In this document: positions 61,441 through 64,000 of the stretch, in pieces
How positions within the stretch are numbered: position 1 is the stretch's first letter
Layout of the letters: every line of letters starts with the position of its first letter
From: Synaphobranchus kaupii
Taxonomy: Eukaryota > Chordata > Actinopteri > Anguilliformes > Synaphobranchidae
NCBI GenBank assembly: GCA_029718625.1
Contig: CM056385.1
Coordinates: 26,422,273-26,486,272, forward strand
DNA length: 64,000 nt
Reading direction: 5' to 3'
Position numbers and translations under genes: made by a program
Notes under the pieces: model-generated
The model's input: the letters and a program-made list of their open reading frames with translations, nothing else
What the model was told of the DNA's origin: nothing
Databases searched by the model: none

Positions 61441-61580
61441 TCGCAGGTAAATGTAACCTCCATCACTAGCAATATGCCGGTAAATGTAACCTCCATCACT
61501 AGCAATATGCCGGTAAATGTAACCTCCATCACTAGCAATATGCCGGTAAATGTAACCTCCATCACTAGCAATATGCTGGT
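61441..61580. repeat. 33-bp tandem repeat, about four copies
   Basis: GGTAAATGTAACCTCCATCA followed by CTAGCAATATGCC recurs every 33 bases. Confidence 0.96.
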
Positions 61581-61884
61581 AAATGTAAAAAAAGAAAAAA
61601 AAAAGTAAAAACAAACAGCCCGTAAAACAAATTGCAGCCGTCCTCACTGAAATTCTGAAAAGAGAAAACAGCATTGAGAGACATACAGTGCAGATTAGTG
61701 AACTCTGCAGACATGCTCGGTGTGAGCAAAAGACAGACTGAAGATATGTGAATACTTACTGAACTAATCAACTCACCCTCAACACTTCTCTCAACCAAAT
61801 GTTTACCACAATTTGTTCAGGCCACAGGTTTTCAAAAACAGGCTAGCATGGCTGTGCTTTTATCATGCTTGTTTCTTTCAACAA

Positions 61885-62525
61885 CATTGCAATCACTCAG
61901 CAGATACTCTTATCCAGAGTGACATACAGAAGCGGAGAACATCAGTGTAACTATCAGGAATACAAAAAATGTTATACCACCAAAAAGGTACAAAGGCCCA
62001 GTAGTAATCAATAAGTCAACCTAACAAACAACAATGTGTTTTATAACTGAAGAAAGTACCAATAGACAAATAACCTATCTTTACTTATTTATAACTATAA
62101 CATTATTCAAAGGGAAATACAAAGAAATAGAAAAAGGAAGGTTATCTAGAGGGGGTCAGACAAACCATCGTGCAATCTTAACACGTGAGTGTTAAGCCTG
62201 CATCGGAATATGGGCAGGGTTTCTGCAGAGTTCATTCCACCAACGGGGAGCCAGAACAGGCGAGAGACCTGGAAGTGCGCGTACACGAGGGGGTTCAGAG
62301 GTAGCAGCGCGGGGGGATCTCGTAGGTGTGCAGGGTGTGATGATTGATAATATTTTGAATATATGACAGAACATAAGTAGCCAGTGGAGGCTGATGAAAA
62401 GGGGAGTGACATGGCTGAGTCTGGGGAGATTGTAGATCAGACATGCAGCAACATTCTGGATAAGCTGCAGGGGTCTGCTGGCAGAGGCAATGACGCCAGC
62501 AAGGAGGGAGTTACTGTAGTCCAAT
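61885..62525 (-). mobile_element. L2-type LINE 3' fragment
   Basis: The minus strand encodes MDYSNSLLAGVIASASRPLQ, LIQNVAACLIYNLPRLSHVT and LHWLL, then in a shifted frame APRWWNEL. These are the last conserved ORF2 segments of L2/CR1 elements. The tail CACTCAGCAGATACTCTTAT near 61890 is the conserved L2 end. Confidence 0.85.
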
Positions 62526-62549
62526 TATTTAATTCCACACATTGTAACA

Positions 62550-62800
62550 TGGCCCTAAAATGGCTAAAATAACCCAAGTTTGGGGCTTTATTGTGTGGAA
62601 GTGTGGAGTTTTACCTGAATTCTGTGTGGTTACATGAGGTCAGAAGGTACATTAGTTAATGTTTTTAAGGGCTGAGAATCTGTGGTCATTGTGGTTACTT
62701 CTGTAGGAAACCCTGAAAAGTGCCAAACTCTCGGTGCTGTATAGGTATGGGGCATGCCCCGCTAAGCCGTAACTTGGCCATCCCAATATACACCCAAGTG
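62550..62800 (+). repeat. Dispersed repeat R, copy 3
   Basis: Same-strand relative of 38200-38420 and inverted relative of 54590-54840. Confidence 0.88.
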
Positions 62801-62836
62801 TCTAGATAACGTGCATTAGCGTGTCTGGGAGCATAT

Positions 62837-63198
62837 TGTCACGATAAGCGATCTGCTCCAGAGGGCGGGGCCTCGATTCAAAGGGCGGTGCCTCACTAGA
62901 CGGCGGCCTGTGAGTGGCACGCTCTTTGGAAAGTGGGGAATATTGTAGCGGTGGTTAGCATCTTCGTTATAGCCACCGCTGGGGGCTAATAGGAAATAGC
63001 CCGGTTCGGTTGAGTGTTTATGTTGTGATTGGTTGGTTCGCTAGACAGTAAGCACCCAGCGAACAGAGATAACACTGTGATTTGCATATTGGGGGATAAA
63101 AGCTGGCTGTCTGCATAAATTGTACAAGTTTCAAGATGCACTAAAGCTGCAATGTCTCGTGGTCAAGATCCGCCTGCTCTCTTTGCGCAATCGCTACA
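62837..63198 (+). mobile_element. Likely solo LTR, 362 bp
   Basis: It begins TGTCACGATAAGCG and ends CAATCGCTACA, the TG...CA form of LTR termini, and ATAT flanks both sides (62833-62836 and 63199-63202). It has GC-rich repeats (AGGGCGGGGCC, AAGGGCGGTGCC) upstream and a TATA-like GGATAAAAGC at about 63094-63103. No primer-binding site, gag or pol follows, so it would be a recombined solo LTR of an unknown retroelement. Confidence 0.6.
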
Positions 63199-63202
63199 AT
63201 AT

Positions 63203-64000
63203 ATCTAAATAGTCAGAGGTTTAGTCTGCAGATTTACATCTGTTCAGTGAGATTGATGTAGAAGTCAACTCAGAGAACCTCAATGTATTGAACTGCGTGC
63301 AACTGGAATACATATTCATATTGCAATAGAATAGGTGCAATTAATTAGACATAAATGACCATGTGCATTCATATATTCGCACAAACGGTTAACGGGTGTG
63401 CCTCATGCTGCACACACGCACGCACAAACACACACGAATTTCCAGTAGGTAGCTATAATATGTCCCGCTTCAGTTCGCCCCACGATTCACGAGAGAATTT
63501 CAGAGGTGCAGTATTTTATACATTACGTAATCATTCGTTTTCTTTGAACAAAAACCGGCAGAACTCCTTTTCAAGCAGAGATTTTAAACAAGACATTCCC
63601 GGTTTAATTCGGCAGTGGTTATTTGATACTTTCGGTCTTTACAGTCACAATTAGGTAGTAGGCTACTGAAGGTCTAAATAGGACTTTTTCACTCTTGGAA
63701 CTCAACTAGGCTACCAATTCCAAACAGTAAAACACCAGTGAGTCACTGTCCGTCGGTTCATCTATATTATGACATGTCTCACCGCGATCACTGTCCTATG
63801 CTGTCAGTAGTGCTAGAGGCCAGAACTCAAATGATGACTTTGGGTATTTTTCACACTGACATACAAATGTAATTTAAACCGTGTGGTAATCTCCCGTTGT
63901 GCCAGTAATGTTAGTGCAATTGCAGACTCGAATCAAAGCCCCAGTTTCATGACTTTTATCTGTGGGATTACAAGGAGCTCTGCAAACGGACAGGCGGACT
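63203..64000. other. No gene recognised
   Basis: A 99-codon + frame at 63355-63654 has no recognisable domain or supporting splice context. The rest is unique-looking AT-rich DNA. Confidence 0.4.

Overview
The window looks like teleost nuclear DNA. It has vertebrate-type spliced genes with GT-AG introns and GC-rich exons, dense (CA)n/(GT)n microsatellites, and fish-type mobile elements: Tc1/mariner, hAT, TTAA-flanked foldback elements, L2-like and L1/Tx1-like LINEs, and tRNA-derived SINEs. Most of the ATG-to-stop frames present are microsatellite translations or transposon debris. The species cannot be fixed from sequence alone.

Two real protein-coding genes are supported, and they converge tail to tail. 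On the + strand (about 12.8-39.7 kb) lies a Rho GTPase-activating protein of the ARHGAP22/24/25 family. It has a divergent PH module (19933-20054 and 21168-21284), an internal alternative first exon for a PH-less isoform (25727-25820), four RhoGAP exons, a large Pro/Ser-rich exon and a C-terminal coiled-coil exon. All exon phases from the internal start to the stop are compatible and give 581 codons plus stop. On the - strand (54302-45402) lies a complete JNK-type MAP kinase. Eleven coding exons give 420 aa with GSGAQG, VAVKK, HRD, DFG and TPY. The TACTNF activation-segment spelling, the [10 protein letters not shown] exon and the [20 protein letters not shown] tail identify it as mapk9 (JNK2).

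Layout: 0-1.3 kb, a large foldback element with a tRNA-like core. 1.3-2.3 kb, CpG-rich DNA with YY1 and ZNF143-type promoter motifs. 2.8-8.4 kb, a duplicated 1.2-1.7 kb block flanking a ~344-bp satellite. 8.4-12.8 kb, repeats and low-complexity DNA. 12.8-39.7 kb, the arhgap gene, with elements in its introns (TTAA foldbacks, L2 LINE, hAT with a BED-finger ORF, minisatellites). 39.7-45.4 kb, intergenic DNA/3' UTRs with a 12-bp array. 45.4-54.3 kb, mapk9, with an L1-like fragment and a deleted Tc1 element in its introns. 54.3-64 kb, transposon remnants, a 29-bp minisatellite array, an L2 fragment and a likely solo LTR.

Three features stand out. First, exon edges in both genes have been captured into tandem repeats that copy the splice site itself: decoy acceptors before arhgap exon 32952-33073 and decoy donors after the mapk9 exon that ends inside the HRD motif. 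Second, an apparently compensated +1/-1 frameshift pair lies in the RhoGAP exon just before the arginine finger. Third, an arhgap-JNK2 convergent pair parallels the human ARHGAP22-MAPK8 and ARHGAP24-MAPK10 pairs, suggesting an extra ohnolog linkage group kept in fish.
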